From the NCBI RefSeq assembly GCF_000169095.1, contig NZ_AAVU01000013.1, positions 1 to 64,000 on the forward strand: a stretch of 64,000 bases of DNA, read 5' to 3'. Within the stretch, counting starts at the first letter, position 1. Each line of letters begins with the position of its first letter. Positions 25,267-35,800 of this stretch are shown one piece after another. Source of the DNA: Lyngbya sp. PCC 8106 (GTDB taxonomy: Bacteria > Cyanobacteriota > Cyanobacteriia > Cyanobacteriales > Microcoleaceae). The notes beneath the pieces were generated by a model that had not been told where the DNA came from, did no database searches, and was given only the letters and a program-made list of their open reading frames with translations. A program made the position numbers and the translations under genes.

Positions 25267-26391
25267 TCAAGCTTTTTTGAATCCTTTTCCTTGATTTTCT
25301 TTGGGTGTACTCAAACAGTTTTCTAGTTGCGATCGCAACGTTTCATGATCAAGATTTTGACCAATTAATACTAACTGATTCTTCTTCTCACCTTTCCATT
25401 CTGAATCATCAATCGAAAATCGCTTTCCGCTTAAGTGAAAAATATGACGTTTCGGACTTTCATCAAACCACATAATTCCCTTCGCCCGAAATACATTACT
25501 GGGGAGTTGGTTATCGAGGAAATATTGAAATTTTCGCAGAGAAAACGGACGATCACTCTGAATAGAAAGGGAAGTAAAGCCATCATTTTCTAAGTGATCG
25601 GAATGGTGATGATGGTGTTCGTGATCGTGATGTTCATGGTGTTCATGTTCATGGTGTTCATGTTCATGGTGTTCATGTTCATGTTTATGTTCATGTTCAT
25701 GTTCATGTTCATGTTCTTCAGCTTCAAAATAACGATCTGACTCAAACAAACCCACACTCAAAACTAACGCTAAAGGAACTTGAGATTGAGTGGTTCTCAA
25801 AATTCGCGCATCTCCTTTGAGATCTCGAATTCTGACTTCTAAACTATCAACATCGGCTTCATCAACCAAGTCCGTTTTATTGAGAACAATAATATCACCG
25901 TAAGCAACTTGACTCTGAGCCGCTTGACTATTGAATAGATCTAAACTAAAGTTAGCACAATCTACCATTGTCACAATTGAATCAAGGCGAGTCATATCGC
26001 GCAATTCTGTTCCCAAAAACGTTAACGCCACCGGAAGTGGATCAGCGAGTCCAGTGGTTTCTACAACCATATAATCCACTTTTTCGGGACGTTCCAAAAC
26101 CTTGTAAACGGCGTTCACCAAATCTTCATTAATGGTACAGCAAACACAGCCATTGCTTAACTCGACCATTGTATTATCTTCATCGGTGGTGACGATGAGT
26201 TCATTATCAATCCCAATCTCTCCAAACTCATTCACCAAAACTGCGGTTTTTACGCCTTCTTGATTAGAGAGAATATGATTGAGTAAAGTCGTTTTCCCAC
26301 TCCCCAAAAAACCTGTAATAATGGTAACAGGTAAACCCCGTTTGGGATCATTCATTGTAGATTCTGTATTGGAAGCAGCGATTGAGGTCAT
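25267..26391 (-). CDS. CobW/COG0523-family metal GTPase with histidine-rich loop
   Basis: Predicted metallochaperone GTPase. The P-loop GFLGSGKTT (27-35), the metal-binding CVCC (82-85, NGCVCCTINED) and NKTD are present. Between the GTPase and C-terminal domains (about 225-270) is an extreme His/Glu/Asp run made of HEH and HHEHE units, which probably binds several zinc or nickel ions. The C-terminal CobW_C domain follows (RAKGIMWFDESPKRHIFHLSG). Zinc trafficking is the likeliest role, as in the ZagA/YciC types. No clear Zur box was seen upstream. The DNA of the His run is a CATGTT/CATGGT repeat and could be variable in length. Confidence 0.85.
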   Translation of the reverse strand: MTSIAASNTESTMNDPKRGLPVTIITGFLGSGKTTLLNHILSNQEGVKTAVLVNEFGEIGIDNELIVTTDEDNTMVELSNGCVCCTINEDLVNAVYKVLERPEKVDYMVVETTGLADPLPVALTFLGTELRDMTRLDSIVTMVDCANFSLDLFNSQAAQSQVAYGDIIVLNKTDLVDEADVDSLEVRIRDLKGDARILRTTQSQVPLALVLSVGLFESDRYFEAEEHEHEHEHEHKHEHEHHEHEHHEHEHHEHHDHEHHHHHSDHLENDGFTSLSIQSDRPFSLRKFQYFLDNQLPSNVFRAKGIMWFDESPKRHIFHLSGKRFSIDDSEWKGEKKNQLVLIGQNLDHETLRSQLENCLSTPKENQGKGFKKA

Positions 26392-26571
26392 AACAAACTT
26401 ACCTGAACGAAAATATTATATCTTGTAGTTTATAGTTTATCGTATGGTTTTGCTGAACGTGAGGAAATCTCAGCGTTTTTTTAAGTTTTCCGTCTGTCCT
26501 CCCCTCCCGACTGGATATTTACAGACTCGCTTTGGACTCGATCCGAACGCTAACCCCTCGAAAATTAATTA

Positions 26572-27207
26572 TTACACAAGTTGGCGTCTAATCCATTGAC
26601 GAAATTCTCGCACCAAAATTAAATAATCCATTGTCTCTGCTAGCGTCAAAAAGGTTGTAATTTCATTCAAGGGTAAATTGGGGAAAAATAAACTTTGATG
26701 GGTTGAAATATATTCGGCTTGATTTTGAAGTTGTTTAATGAGTAAACTTTCTCTATTATAAATCCAAACTTCAGGAACCCCAAGTTGAGCATAAATTTTT
26801 AAACGAGTATCGGAACTGCTGGTGATGTCAATTTCAACAACTAAATCCGGTGGCGGATCATCAACAAAGTTTAATCTTTTTTTCCCTCTGACTCGCTCAA
26901 TATTGTGAATATAAAAACATTTATCGGGTTCCGCGCCTGTATTTTCGGCTTGTTTAAATGTTGTTGAACCAAGCGGATAAATACTCACTTTTAATTCTTC
27001 GGCTAAAGTTTCGACAAAACGACCCATAACTTCTTTATAAAATTCATGTTCTGGAGAAGGAACCATAATTTCTAATTCACCTTGATAATAAGTCAACCGC
27101 AAACGTCTTTGTTGGCTGAGATCTTCGAGTAAATGTTCGTAGGTTTCCCATCGAATATCGGACAGTTTAATCGAGTCTAAAGCTAACGTTAAATCCTGAG
27201 TGTTCAT
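26572..27207 (-). CDS. Uma2-family (DUF820) putative restriction-endonuclease-fold protein
   Basis: 211 residues with the PD-(D/E)xK fold typical of the greatly expanded cyanobacterial Uma2 family. Motifs: the EPDKCFYI acidic motif and PDLVVEIDITSSSDTRLKIY. These proteins occur singly in dozens of copies per genome; their function is unknown. Nothing nearby suggests a dedicated partner. The ATG start at 27207 is the only sensible one. Confidence 0.85.
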   Translation of the reverse strand: MNTQDLTLALDSIKLSDIRWETYEHLLEDLSQQRRLRLTYYQGELEIMVPSPEHEFYKEVMGRFVETLAEELKVSIYPLGSTTFKQAENTGAEPDKCFYIHNIERVRGKKRLNFVDDPPPDLVVEIDITSSSDTRLKIYAQLGVPEVWIYNRESLLIKQLQNQAEYISTHQSLFFPNLPLNEITTFLTLAETMDYLILVREFRQWIRRQLV

Positions 27208-27323
27208 TGTAAGGTTAACTTCCTATCTAAATAAACTTTTCTTAAATTAAACTTGTCACGTGGGTAACAACCGATAATTTTATTTCTGATCATACCAAGT
27301 TTTTGCTGTCACCCACCCTACTT

Positions 27324-29675
27324 TTAGAAAATCACGGTAAGCAGTTGATCGACAACGTGTTTCCAAGTGAAGTTATTCGCGACATATTGGGGTGCTGTTT
27401 GATAAGCTTGAGTGCGGAAGCTAGAATTTTCAATCATCGCCTCCATCAACTCAATTAAATGTTGGGTATTGGGTTCTAGAAAAAACTTAATATCTCCATT
27501 TTTTTCAGTATTAACTTTAAGTTTACTATCAATTTTCCAAACAAACTCCGGTTGAACAAAATCATCCGTTGAACCCCCCTCTGTACAAATCACAGGTAAA
27601 CCACAAGCCATTGCTTCTAATACGGGAAGATTAAAACCCTCCGCAGAATAAGGCGAAATATAAGCATCAGACCCTTGATAAAGTTCCGCCATTTCTAACG
27701 CCGATAAACTCTCGCCAATATAATACATTCGAGATTTAAGGCGTTCAATTTCGGCTTCTGTTAAGATGTTTTTACTGGCTTTTTGAATAGATTCTTTAGA
27801 CGGAAAAATCGCATCTCTGCCTTTAAGAACTAAGCGAATCTCTGGATACTTTTCAGCTAAAATAGCAAAAGCTTTTAATAACCGATCAATTCCTTGACGT
27901 TCATTCCACATTACCCCAATATTGAGAAACACAAAAGTATTATCCCATCCAAATCTTTGGCGTAATGCTTGACGTTGATCCGGTTTTAAGGGATAATAAA
28001 TATTAGGTTTAACACCTAAAGGCACAACAACAACTCGTTCTGGATCAGCACCACTATTGAGAAATCCTTGTTTTGACCAATGGGAAGACGTAATAATAAC
28101 TGTATCAGAATTTAGATGGGCTTCTCGGAAGGAAGAAACTTTCATTCCTCTGATAATTGATTGGGGAATAATACCCCATTCAGTACAAGCAAACATAAAC
28201 GTTTTTTGACTGCGAGAATTCGCTAAATTAAACGGACAATGGACTCGTAATGTCACATCTGAAGCTGGATTTTCGGGCGCTAAAGGAATCTTTTTTAAGG
28301 CTTGTTCATCTTCGGGAGAGAGTAACCCTTCAACAGCTTTCCAACTCTCGCTAACATAAGGCATATCTTGATAGAAAAGTTGAAGATTATCTCGTTGGTT
28401 GAGTTCCAAAAGTTGATAACTATTAATTAAAGCATAAGAATGAGGAATGAACCGCCAACCTTCTACAAGCAAACTCGGTTTTTGGGTTGAAACAGGAGAA
28501 AAGTGATCATCTACTTTTTTGGGTGAATTTCTAGAGGTTTTACAGACTTCTAAGAGTTTATTTACTGTATGTTTCCAGGTAAAGTTTTCTTGAACAAATT
28601 GAGGTAAAATTTGACGGGCTTGCTGACGAATTTCCGGTTTTTCAATCACTCTTTCCATTAACTCAACTAAATGTTCCCAAACCGGATGAAGAAAGAAATG
28701 AAGGCGTTGGTTGATGATGCGACTCCTAAATTTACTCGTAATTTTAAAGCTAAAATTAGGGTGAATAAAATCATCTGTCGCACTACCCTCCGTAGAAATT
28801 ATGGGTAAACCACAAGCCATTGCTTCTAAAGCCGATAAATGAAAACTTGAAGCCACAGTTGGACAAACATAAGCATCAGCCGCTTGATAAAGTTGTGCCA
28901 TTTCGTCAAAAGAAAAAGTCTCGCCAATATAAGCAATATTCGGTTTTATTTTAGCGACTTCCGTTTCACTGAGAATACTCTGACTCGCCGTTAAAAGAGA
29001 TTTTTTAGATGGATATAATGCGTCACAGCCTTTTAAAACTAATCGAACCTGGGGATAAAGTTCGACAAGGGAAACAAACGCTTTTAATAGGGGACGAATA
29101 CCATTTTTATCTTCCATTGGACTAACATTTAAAAAGATAAAATAGTCATCCCATCCTAATTTTTGACGTAGGGTTTTGCGTTCTTCTGGGGTTAAGGGTT
29201 TATAAATTTTAGGATCAACCCCCCAAGGAATAACTGCAATTTTATCGGCTGCAATTCCACTGCGAATTAATCCTGACTTTGACCAAGAAGACGGTGTAAT
29301 TAGCGTTGTATTCGAGTCAAGATCAATTGAACCTCCTAAATATTTTTGGGTGAAACTTTCATCGAGTAGAGTTCCCCATTCCGCCATTGCTAAAATAACA
29401 GTTTGAGAAGCATGAGAAGATTTTATATTTAAAGGTTCAGCCATTCTCAGCGTCACATCTGCGAAGGGAGAAACCGTTTGATGGAGTTGATCAAAATGTT
29501 GTTGATCTGTTGAGTTAAATAAATTCTGAACCCCTTGCCAATTTGAGTTAGAATAAGGAAGATCTTGAAAAGACAGTTGAAGTTCCGGTCGCAGCAACAT
29601 TTCCAAGAGTTGAAATTGATTTGCGATCGCAATAGAATGGGGAATAAAACGCCAACCTTCAATATGAATTTGCAT
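27324..29675 (-). CDS. Tandem glycosyltransferase: two GT4-type domains fused
   Basis: 783 residues made of two homologous halves (about 1-390 and 403-783), each beginning EGWRFIPHS and ending WKH(T/V)V(N/D)(K/Q)LL. Each half has a GT-B nucleotide-sugar-binding domain with the segment LEAMACGLP. In the second half the EX7E motif is intact (EGFNLPVLE, near residue 678). In the first half the leading Glu is Ser (SSFHLSALE, near residue 275), so the N-terminal copy may have altered or lost activity. The likely role is building surface polysaccharide. The gene stands alone with AT-rich flanks. Confidence 0.82.
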   Translation of the reverse strand: MQIHIEGWRFIPHSIAIANQFQLLEMLLRPELQLSFQDLPYSNSNWQGVQNLFNSTDQQHFDQLHQTVSPFADVTLRMAEPLNIKSSHASQTVILAMAEWGTLLDESFTQKYLGGSIDLDSNTTLITPSSWSKSGLIRSGIAADKIAVIPWGVDPKIYKPLTPEERKTLRQKLGWDDYFIFLNVSPMEDKNGIRPLLKAFVSLVELYPQVRLVLKGCDALYPSKKSLLTASQSILSETEVAKIKPNIAYIGETFSFDEMAQLYQAADAYVCPTVASSFHLSALEAMACGLPIISTEGSATDDFIHPNFSFKITSKFRSRIINQRLHFFLHPVWEHLVELMERVIEKPEIRQQARQILPQFVQENFTWKHTVNKLLEVCKTSRNSPKKVDDHFSPVSTQKPSLLVEGWRFIPHSYALINSYQLLELNQRDNLQLFYQDMPYVSESWKAVEGLLSPEDEQALKKIPLAPENPASDVTLRVHCPFNLANSRSQKTFMFACTEWGIIPQSIIRGMKVSSFREAHLNSDTVIITSSHWSKQGFLNSGADPERVVVVPLGVKPNIYYPLKPDQRQALRQRFGWDNTFVFLNIGVMWNERQGIDRLLKAFAILAEKYPEIRLVLKGRDAIFPSKESIQKASKNILTEAEIERLKSRMYYIGESLSALEMAELYQGSDAYISPYSAEGFNLPVLEAMACGLPVICTEGGSTDDFVQPEFVWKIDSKLKVNTEKNGDIKFFLEPNTQHLIELMEAMIENSSFRTQAYQTAPQYVANNFTWKHVVDQLLTVIF

Positions 29676-30116
29676 AAGTCAAGATAGATTCTCAAAACAG
29701 TTTAGAAGTCATCAGTGAGATTGAAGTTAAAATTTTACAACGATTTGTACAACTCTCAATCCCCGATTTTAATTTAACATGATGAACCTTTTACAAAACA
29801 GGAACCGCAACCCCCATTTAACCTAATCGATATTTCGTTAAGATTTAACCTTGAAAGATAAATCTATTCTCGCTAAAATTAAAGTTTTTATTTTAATCAT
29901 TTGAATGCTTATATTTAAAAAAAACAATTAATATCCCGTTTAAAATAATCAAAATATATGGTAAAATAACACAAAATTTAACTCCTCTTAATTTTTCGGT
30001 AAACTCCATAAAAAGTCCCTTAATCTATCCTCCTGTTCATTCCCATTATTCCCACTTCCAACCCCTTCAATCCCCCCGATTGAAAAACACTGTAATCAAT
30101 CCTTGAGACTCGACCC
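29676..30116. other. Intergenic region between divergent genes
   Basis: About 440 bp, very AT-rich, between the glycosyltransferase and the AI-2E permease genes, so promoters for both should lie here. I see runs of A/T and no strong inverted repeat or coding frame. Confidence 0.4.
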
Positions 30117-31247
30117 ATGACTGATGATGAACGTCCATTAACTTCAGATCGTCGCATTACCCTATCACTGTTTAATGTCGTGCTAGTATTGTTAGCGGTA
30201 TTTGCTTTAGTGCTGCTTTGGCAGCTTCAAAGCTTAATTGTACTGCTAATGATCTCGGTCGTTCTCGCTGCTTCAATTGTACCTCTTGTCGATTGGGCAG
30301 AAGCCCAAAGAATTCCCCGTTGGTTAGCCGTCATTTTAGTTTATTTAACCTTAATTGCGGGATTAACCGGATTTGGTTTAGTCATTGGCCCCCGTGTATT
30401 TGACCAAATCAGCTTATTAGTGCGTCAACTGCCCCTATTTTCTGAACGGATTGTTGATATTGCCAGCGCTTTAGCGAGTCGCCTCGGCGAAGACACCCCC
30501 GCCTTAATCGAAGATCTGATTGATACCCAATCTGTCACCAACTGGATCATTCGTTCCAGTCAACAACTGCTTCTGCGATCCTATAGCATCACACGCGGTA
30601 TCGTCGGAGGCGTATTCAGTCTAATAATTGCCCTGTTCGTCTCGGGGTACATGGTCGCCGATAGCAACACCTTGATCAAAAGTTTAGTCCAACTCTTTCC
30701 CTACCCGTGGAACGAACGACTCAACGCCCAAGTCAGCCAAGTCAGCCGTCGAATGGGGGGATATATTCGCGGGCGCTTACTCGTTTCAGGAATTTTAGGC
30801 GTTGCCACCACAATGGGGTTAGGATTTTTAGGGCTGCGAGAATTTGCACTCGGTTTAGGTGCGATCGCAGGCGTAACCAACCTGATCCCCTTTCTCGGGC
30901 CAATTCTTGGGGCAATTCCCGCCCTAATCGTTGCCCTCGCCAAAGGAGGATTTCTATTTTTCTGGGTGCTACTACTGTACGTGATCGCTCAAAACGTTGA
31001 AACCTACGTTCTCGATCCTTTATTAGTCGGAACCTCCGTCGGAGTTCATCCCCTGTTCCAACTGTTGTCTGTCTTAGGGGGTGTACAAGTGTTAGGAATA
31101 CTGGGAGCTTTAATCGTTCCACCTTGGTTTGCAGGTGTCGCCGCCCTCGTCGAAAACCTCTATTTAAAACCCAAAGAAGAACAAGAACAGCTCAAAAAAG
31201 CTCAAGAAGCCCAAGCATTAACCCTCACCTCCGAAAGACGCGGATAA
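30117..31247 (+). CDS. AI-2E family (PerM/YdiK) transporter
   Basis: 376-residue polytopic membrane protein with about seven or eight hydrophobic segments. The PerM family signature is seen in the region GVTNLIPFLGPILGAIPALI followed by YVIAQNVETYVLDPLLVG and VGVHPLFQLLSVLGG. Members export diverse small molecules or act as sodium/proton-coupled exporters; the substrate here is unknown. A charged tail (KPKEEQEQLKKAQEAQ) ends the protein. The FIST gene follows after 43 bp, so the two may share a transcript. Confidence 0.88.
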   Translation: MTDDERPLTSDRRITLSLFNVVLVLLAVFALVLLWQLQSLIVLLMISVVLAASIVPLVDWAEAQRIPRWLAVILVYLTLIAGLTGFGLVIGPRVFDQISLLVRQLPLFSERIVDIASALASRLGEDTPALIEDLIDTQSVTNWIIRSSQQLLLRSYSITRGIVGGVFSLIIALFVSGYMVADSNTLIKSLVQLFPYPWNERLNAQVSQVSRRMGGYIRGRLLVSGILGVATTMGLGFLGLREFALGLGAIAGVTNLIPFLGPILGAIPALIVALAKGGFLFFWVLLLYVIAQNVETYVLDPLLVGTSVGVHPLFQLLSVLGGVQVLGILGALIVPPWFAGVAALVENLYLKPKEEQEQLKKAQEAQALTLTSERRG

Positions 31248-31290
31248 TCCACCTCCAACCTGTGCGGTGAGAACTGCTCTCTTGAAACCA

Positions 31291-32547
31291 ATGAAATTGG
31301 AAACCTTTTTCTGGCATCCTCAAAGCGGATGGTCAGTCCATACCCTTCCCTTACTCGACTCAAAACACACCTTAGTTCTGCTCTTTGGTGCAGTAGAGTT
31401 GATCGATCATCCTCATCCCATTGAACACCTCAAACAAACCTATCCCCATTCTCACTTGATTGGGTGTTCAACTGCCGGAGAAATTTTTGACACCCTATTA
31501 TTCGATCACACCCTCTCGGTGGCAGTTGTGCAGTTTGAACAGACTCAACTCCGCAGTGCCAGTTGTCTCCTTGATTTGAGTCAAGGGATTCGCAGTTCAG
31601 AGTCCTATCGTGCAGGTCGAACCCTCGCAGCCCAACTCAATCATCCCGATTTACAAGGCATATTCATTCTCGGGGATGGACTGCTGGTCAATGGCAGCGA
31701 ACTGATTCGGGGCTTCAATTCCATCATTAACCCCGGTTCTAAGCCCTCTCGAACCCTACCGATTACAGGAGGATTAGCCGCAGATAACCACCAGTTTCAG
31801 CAAACCTGGGTACTCGCTAACGGGGTTCCGACCAGTGGTGCAGTCGCCGCCATTGGGTTCTATGGAGAACAGATACAAATCGGCTTTGCTTGTCAGAGTG
31901 GATGGACAATATTCGGCCCTGAACGTCGGGTGACTCGCTCCAAACATAATATTCTCTATGAACTTGATGGGAAACCTGCCCTAGAATTGTACAAAGAATA
32001 TTTAGGCGTACAAGCCCGAGATTTACCCACGAGCGCTTTATTTTTTCCACTTGCTATTCATACCGCATCCGCCCGCAAAGCTACTGTCAGAACGGTTGTG
32101 AGTCTCGATGAGGATACCCAGTCAATGCGTTTTAGTGGCAATATTCCCCAAGGCGCACTCACCCAACTGATGCGCGGAAACTATGAACGACTCGTCGATG
32201 GGGCTTTAGTAGCGGCATTAGTCAGTCGTAATAGTCTACAACGCCAGATCAAACAAGGGAATGAAAAACAAGAAAATCACCCTAGCCACTCTCAAAACGA
32301 ACCCATACTCGCAATCTCAATCAGTGGTTCAGGACGTAGACTGGTTTTAGGTGAGCGAACAGAGGAAGAACTAGAAGTTACACTGGAAGAGTTACCCGTC
32401 CACACTCAACAAATTGGCTTTTATTCCTACGGCGAATTTGCTCCCTACGGTGTGGAAACGATCTGTCAACTCCATAATCAAACGATGACCCTAACCATTA
32501 TTCGAGAAAGTCCCAATACTCGCCCGAAAACAGTTCTCGACGGTTAA
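31291..32547 (+). CDS. FIST-domain sensor protein
   Basis: 418 residues containing FIST_N (about 30-240, with LIGCSTAGEIFD and TGGLAADNHQF) and FIST_C (about 245-405, DGKPALELYKEYLG and YSYGEFAPYG). FIST domains are predicted small-ligand (perhaps amino acid) sensors tied to signal transduction. The longest frame begins with a GTG at 31267; ATG 31291 is preferred. It stands immediately before a hybrid histidine kinase, a response regulator and a response-regulator cyclase on the same strand, which suggests it supplies their input. Confidence 0.88.
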   Translation: MKLETFFWHPQSGWSVHTLPLLDSKHTLVLLFGAVELIDHPHPIEHLKQTYPHSHLIGCSTAGEIFDTLLFDHTLSVAVVQFEQTQLRSASCLLDLSQGIRSSESYRAGRTLAAQLNHPDLQGIFILGDGLLVNGSELIRGFNSIINPGSKPSRTLPITGGLAADNHQFQQTWVLANGVPTSGAVAAIGFYGEQIQIGFACQSGWTIFGPERRVTRSKHNILYELDGKPALELYKEYLGVQARDLPTSALFFPLAIHTASARKATVRTVVSLDEDTQSMRFSGNIPQGALTQLMRGNYERLVDGALVAALVSRNSLQRQIKQGNEKQENHPSHSQNEPILAISISGSGRRLVLGERTEEELEVTLEELPVHTQQIGFYSYGEFAPYGVETICQLHNQTMTLTIIRESPNTRPKTVLDG

Positions 32548-32858
32548 TATCGCAGTCGCGGCGGGTAATTCAGACAATCACAATTTTGTTCAATCTCAGT
32601 CGAAAAAGAGTTTGACTTCTGAGTTCTGAGTTCTAACTTCTGCGATCACAGCACCCCACAACAGAGTAAATCTTCTGACTTTTACCCCCAGTGTTACTGC
32701 CTTTCCTCTTAATGTGGCCCACCAACCCTGAAAAAGCCTTTCCGCTTTTGCATTGTATCGATTTGCAAAACATCGATTTGCAGACACTGCCTTCTGGGTC
32801 ATCCTTGATTTTTTGTCTCAAATTAGACTAGCACTTTAGCGAATCATTACCAGGAATT
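32548..32858. other. Intergenic region with short repeats
   Basis: 311 bp between the FIST and kinase genes. It contains a TGAGTTC-type short repeat (about 32614-32641) and a 15-bp direct repeat (32757-32771 and 32772-32786). Open frames on the minus strand here have no recognisable coding character. The kinase promoter should lie in the last 100 bp. Confidence 0.45.
32757..32786 (+). repeat. 15-bp tandem direct repeat
   Basis: ATCGATTTGCAAAAC followed directly by ATCGATTTGCAGACA: two adjacent units, 13 of 15 positions alike, about 75 bp before the kinase start codon. It could be a tandem regulator site or chance. Confidence 0.5.
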
Positions 32859-35800
32859 ATGCATCCTTTGCTCCAGCGTCAACTCAAACGGCTTGCTCTT
32901 AGCGAAAACACGCCCCCAAGCAATGCTGTCGCATGGCAGGAATTCCTAGATCGCATCAGTCGTAGCTATACCGAAGCCGATCAAGAACGATATCTGATGG
33001 AGCGATCGCTGACACTTTCCTCTCGGGAAATGTTACAACTGTACGAGCAGCAACGACAGGAAACAGAAACTCGTTTGGCGACAGAACGAGATCGACTGCA
33101 AGCAGTGATTAGTTCCTTGGGAGCAGGATTGTGTATTCTAGATCCCAATGGCTGTCTCCTCTCGATGAACCCAGAAGCTGAACGCTTACTTGGATGGAAA
33201 CAGACGGAACTTTTGGGTCAACCTTTATTACAGCGTATTGCCTCCCATTCTCAACTGTCTACGGTGGATTTTCCTTGCACGTTTCAAGACTGCTCAGATT
33301 GTTCGTCTTCAGAGTCTCCTTATCCCCAAATTCTCAAATCCAGTGATGATCAATTTCGCTGTAAAAATGATGCAATTTTAGCAGTTTCCTACGTTCTTAA
33401 TCCGATTCTCGATCATGAAACCTTGATCGGTGCGGCATTGGTTTTTCTTGATATTACCGATCGCAAACGCGCCCAACTCGAAGCCGAACGATCACTTTCT
33501 TTATTACAAGCTACTTTTAATGCGACTGATGCCGGAATTGTTGCTTTGGATCGAGGGGGAAAAGTTTGTAACTTCAATCAAAAATTTGTCGAAATGTGGC
33601 AAATTCCAGAGGAAACTTTTAAGTCTCCTCACGAACAATCGGTGCTAACCTTTGTACTCCGAAAACTCAAATATCCACCTCGGTTTATCAATACAGTTAT
33701 GCAACTGTCGGCCGCACCTAAAACGCCAACCTATGACATTGTGGAGTTTAAAGATGGTCGAATTTTTGAAGTGTATTCTCATCCGTCTAAGATGGGAGAA
33801 AAAATTGTCGGTCGGGTGTGGAGTTTTCGCGATATCACTGAGCGCAAACGGGTCGAAAAATCTCTCAAACATCGAGTTGAGTTTGAACAGTTAATTACTA
33901 ATTTATCTACCTATTTTATTGGTTTAAGTATCGATGAAATCGATGCAGGAATTGAACAGGCTCTCCAAAAAATCAGTACATTCATTGGGGTAGATCGCGG
34001 TTATATTTATTTATTTCCGAATCCAGATACACCGATGAAATTCCTCTATGAGTGGACAACTTTAAAAGCCAATGAAATTCAGGAAGAACCAAGAGAAATA
34101 TCCAATAAAACCAGTCAACTGATTGATATTTTAGAAAATCGTCTCCAACCCAATTCCCCCGAATTAGAACTGAATTCTTCAGGTATTCCTTGGATTATGG
34201 AGCAATTAAATCAGTTTAAGAGCATTCATTGTTTAGCTGATGATTTATCAGAAAAAGCTCAAGCTGATTTACAATATTTGCAACAGTTTCACACCACTAA
34301 CAGTCCTTTTTATGCTCCAAACAAATCTCCAGAAAACTTACAATATTTAACTATTATTCCGTTGGTTTGTAGTAAAACCGTTGTCGGCTTTTTACGTTTT
34401 GATGCGGTTAATTCTGCTTTTGCTTGGTCATCCGATAGTATTGCCTTATTAAAAATGGTCGCGGAAATGTTTTCTAACACCATTGAACGCAAACGAACAG
34501 AAGCCGTGATCCGACAAACAGAAGCTAAATATCGAAGCATCTTTGAAAATGCAGCCGAAGGCATTTGTCAAACTACGCCTCAAGGTCGTTATCTGAGTGC
34601 TAATCCAGCTTTAGCTCAGATTTTAGGCTATGCAACACCAGCCGACTTAATTGAGGGAATCACCGATATCAAAACACAAGTCTACATCAAACCCAATCGA
34701 CGGGCAGAATTTATTGCAGAAATGCAAGCCAATTCCGTTGTTTCTGGCTTTGAATCCCAAGTTTATCGTCAAGATGGTAACATCATCTGGATCTCAGAAA
34801 ATGCTCGGGTAGTACGAGATGCCACAGGCCAAATTATCTGCTACGAAGGCACCGTCGAAGATATTACCGAGAGAAAGGCAGCCTCTGTTGCCCTCAAACA
34901 AGCCAAAGAAGCCGCTATCGCCGCTAGTCGGGCTAAAAGCACCTTCCTCGCCAATATGAGCCATGAATTACGAACCCCTCTCAATGCAATTATCGGCTAC
35001 AGCGAAATTTTAACCGAAGAAGCTGAAGATTCTGGGTATCGACATATTGTGCCGGATTTAGAACGAATTTGTACAGCCGGACGCAATTTGCTGACCCTGA
35101 TTAATGATATTCTCGATATCTCCAAAATTGAAGCGGGTCGGATGGATTTGTATCTTGAAGACTTTAGTATTTCCGCTTTGATTGAGAGCGTTATTTCAAC
35201 GGCTCAACCTCTCGTAGATCGCAATAGTAATACCTTAGAAGTCGAGTGTAGTGATCAGATTGATATTCTGTACGCCGATATTACCAAAGTTCGACAGATT
35301 TTATTGAATTTACTGAGTAATGCGGCAAAGTTTACCACAGCAGGTCAGATTAAATTAAAAGTCTCTCCCCAGCCCGCAGAATTTCCCAATACAGCACCTT
35401 CCTTGATTCAGTTTCAAGTCAGCGATACGGGAATTGGGATGAGTCCCGAACAACTTGATCTGCTATTTCAACCCTTTACTCAAGGCGATGCGTCTACAAC
35501 CCGCCGATATGGAGGAACGGGATTAGGCTTAACTATTAGTCAACGCTTTTGTCAGATGATGGGAGGAACTATTACGATAGACAGTCAACTCGATTGCGGT
35601 TCGACTTTCACAGTTATTCTACCTCGGGAGGTCAAACAGACAAAGCAGCAGAGTACAGAATCACTCGATGAGTCTGATCCGCAACCGCAGCAGGAGACTT
35701 CTTCGATTCTTTGTCAGCATTCCCGTACGAACACGGTTACAGCCCATCCCTCCAATACCATTTTAGTGATTGATGACGATCTGATGGCACAAGATTTAAT

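Noticed and set aside
25609..25715. Tandem hexamer-like repeats resembling a CRISPR or minisatellite
   Set aside because: They encode the His/Glu run of the CobW protein in frame; there are no spacers of regular length.
32596..32821. Minus-strand frames of 62-68 codons before the hybrid kinase
   Set aside because: No conserved motif, overlapping repeats, and two equally open frames; not convincing as a transposase fragment.
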